Shown here piece by piece: positions 4,858 through 6,087 of a stretch of 6,087 nt of DNA. Positions within the stretch are counted from its first letter, which is position 1. The number at the start of each line of letters is the position of its first letter. Below the pieces are notes generated by a model. That model made no database searches and was not told the origin of the DNA. It saw nothing but the letters and a program-made list of their open reading frames with translations. The DNA comes from Methanosarcinales archaeon (GTDB lineage Archaea; Nanobdellota; Nanobdellia; Woesearchaeales; CG1-02-33-12): positions 1-6,087 of the forward strand of contig JAFCBX010000048.1 in assembly GCA_017610505.1 (NCBI GenBank), read 5' to 3'. Made by a program: the position numbers and the translations under genes.

Positions 4858-6087
4858 ATGAGAAGAACAAATACATGCGGAGAGCTTACGAAAAAGGATG
4901 TTGGAAAGAAAGTAGTGCTTGATGGCTGGACACAGAGCAGAAGAGACCATGGTGGATTAATTTTTATTGACCTTAGGGACAGGCATGGCCTAACACAGAT
5001 AGTCTTTGATCCTTCTCACAATAAAGATACTCATAAAATGGCCGAGCACATTGGCCGAGAATTTGTTCTCGAGATAAAGGGCAAAATCAGGAACAGAAAA
5101 AGCGGAATGATAAATCCAAAATTAAAAACAGGAGAAATAGAGGTTTTGGTTGATGAGCTTAAAATAATTAACAAATCAAAAACCCCTCCAATTGAAATAG
5201 ATGACAGGATTGAAGCTGGAGAGGAAACAAGATTAAAGTACAGATATTTAGATTTGAGAAGACCTATTATGCAGAAAAGGATAGCACTAAGGCACAAAAT
5301 TGTAACAACTGCAAGGGATTACTTCAATAAGCATGATTTTATTGAGATAACAACACCAATGCTTGTCAAGTCAACTCCAGAAGGTGCACGAGATTATATT
5401 GTTCCTTCAAGAGTAAATCCTGGAAGATTTTATGCTTTGCCGCAAAGCCCGCAACTGTATAAGCAAATATTGATGATTGCAGGATTTGATAGGTATTACC
5501 AAACAGCTATTTGTTTAAGAGATGAGGACTTAAGAACTGACAGGCAGCCAGAGCACATGCAGTTTGATTTTGAGATGAGCTTTGTTACAAGCGATGACAT
5601 AAGGGAGTTTACAGAAGGGCTTTACAAGCATCTATTCAAAGAGGTTTTAAACATTAAACTGGACAAATTTCCTGTATTTACATACAAGGAAGCTATGGAA
5701 ATGTTTGGAGTAGATAAGCCAGATATAAGATTTGGGCTTGAGTTGATTGATGTAACAGATATTGTCAAGAAATCAGATTTCTCGGTTTTCAAAAAAGTTG
5801 AAGCTGTGAAATGCATAAATCCTGAAAAAGACCTTAGCAGAAAAGAGCTTGACAAATATATTGATTTTTGCCAAAAAAACGGGGCAAATGGAATGGCATG
5901 GATGAGGGTTACAAATAAAGGATTGGAAAGCAGCATTGTTAAATACTTTAGCACTGATGTGCAAAAGGAATTACTGAAAAGAACAAAGGCAAAAAAAGAA
6001 AGTATTTTGATGTTTGTTGCAGGCACCCATAAAACAGTTAATGAAAATTTAGGCAAGCTAAGGTTGAAATTAAGGGATGACCTTAAT
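4858..6087 (+). CDS. aspS: Aspartyl-tRNA synthetase, bacterial type, probably non-discriminating; 3'-truncated by window edge
   Basis: A class II aminoacyl-tRNA synthetase that activates aspartate with ATP and loads it on tRNA. The frame is open to the last base; 410 of an expected roughly 590 residues are present. Domains in order are the anticodon-binding OB fold (about 1-105, with GWTQSRRDHGGLIFIDLRD), the YRYLDLRRP hinge (128-136), motif 1 (FIEITTP, 161-167), the aspartate pocket (KSTPEGARDY and LPQSPQLYKQ, 171-203) and motif 2 (CLRDEDLR, Arg221 and Glu223). The GAD insertion follows at about 300-400 (LSRKELDKY, NGANGMAWMRV). The GAD insertion and the PEGARDY/QSPQ signatures mark the bacterial AspRS, not the shorter archaeal/eukaryotic one. 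His31 and Gly83 match residues tied to non-discriminating enzymes, so it may also aspartylate tRNA-Asn. Motif 2 is slightly unusual: TAICLRDED and QPEHMQFDFEMSF replace the common ARCFRDED and QPEFTQIDxEMSF. Motif 3 lies outside the window. Confidence 0.95.
   Translation, partial: MRRTNTCGELTKKDVGKKVVLDGWTQSRRDHGGLIFIDLRDRHGLTQIVFDPSHNKDTHKMAEHIGREFVLEIKGKIRNRKSGMINPKLKTGEIEVLVDELKIINKSKTPPIEIDDRIEAGEETRLKYRYLDLRRPIMQKRIALRHKIVTTARDYFNKHDFIEITTPMLVKSTPEGARDYIVPSRVNPGRFYALPQSPQLYKQILMIAGFDRYYQTAICLRDEDLRTDRQPEHMQFDFEMSFVTSDDIREFTEGLYKHLFKEVLNIKLDKFPVFTYKEAMEMFGVDKPDIRFGLELIDVTDIVKKSDFSVFKKVEAVKCINPEKDLSRKELDKYIDFCQKNGANGMAWMRVTNKGLESSIVKYFSTDVQKELLKRTKAKKESILMFVAGTHKTVNENLGKLRLKLRDDLN

Noticed and set aside
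5622..6056. Minus-strand open frame inside aspS
   Set aside because: It is an antisense shadow of the strongly supported AspRS frame, with composition expected from Lys/Glu-rich coding on the other strand.
1..6087. CRISPR array, transposon, tRNA or defence island
   Set aside because: I found no regularly spaced direct repeats, transposase or integrase motifs, cloverleaf-like sequence or known defence domains on either strand.

Overview
The window most likely comes from an AT-rich archaeon, possibly a DPANN-type lineage such as Woesearchaeota. The phylum is a guess; the domain call is firmer. Several genes are preceded by TTTATATA-like TATA boxes at archaeal spacing. T-rich tracts rather than hairpins follow several genes. 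One gene looks leaderless, while others carry a Shine-Dalgarno sequence close to the start codon. A complication is that the aspartyl-tRNA synthetase at the right end is of bacterial type, with a GAD insertion, which suggests old horizontal transfer.

There are six protein genes, mostly single transcription units with alternating strands (+ - + - + +). On the left, an alpha/beta-hydrolase cut by the window edge (to 625, +) converges, with only two bases between stops, on a membrane-anchored winged-helix regulator (628-1323, -). The regulator has a signal peptide, an extracytoplasmic beta-sandwich, one transmembrane helix and a cytoplasmic DNA-binding domain. Across a 195-base divergent spacer lies a 418-residue secreted helical/coiled-coil protein with an acidic tail (1519-2775, +). 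It converges on a Na/Pi-cotransporter-family protein with a C-terminal PhoU domain (2804-4411, -). A second divergent spacer leads to an 80-residue acidic lipoprotein (4544-4786, +), and then to aspS (4858 onward, +), which runs off the right edge.

The genes do not form an obvious pathway. Four of the six encode envelope or secreted products: a sensor-regulator, a secreted coiled coil, a phosphate transporter and a lipoprotein. The most testable idea is that the membrane-bound regulator controls itself and the divergent secreted protein. The AspRS carries His31 and Gly83, the residues linked to non-discriminating bacterial AspRS, so it may also charge tRNA-Asn with aspartate.

I see no tRNA, rRNA, CRISPR array, insertion sequence, integrase or defence system. 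No stretch longer than 200 bases lacks a gene. I cannot point to a clear previously undescribed system; the regulator/coiled-coil pair and the AspRS are the best leads.
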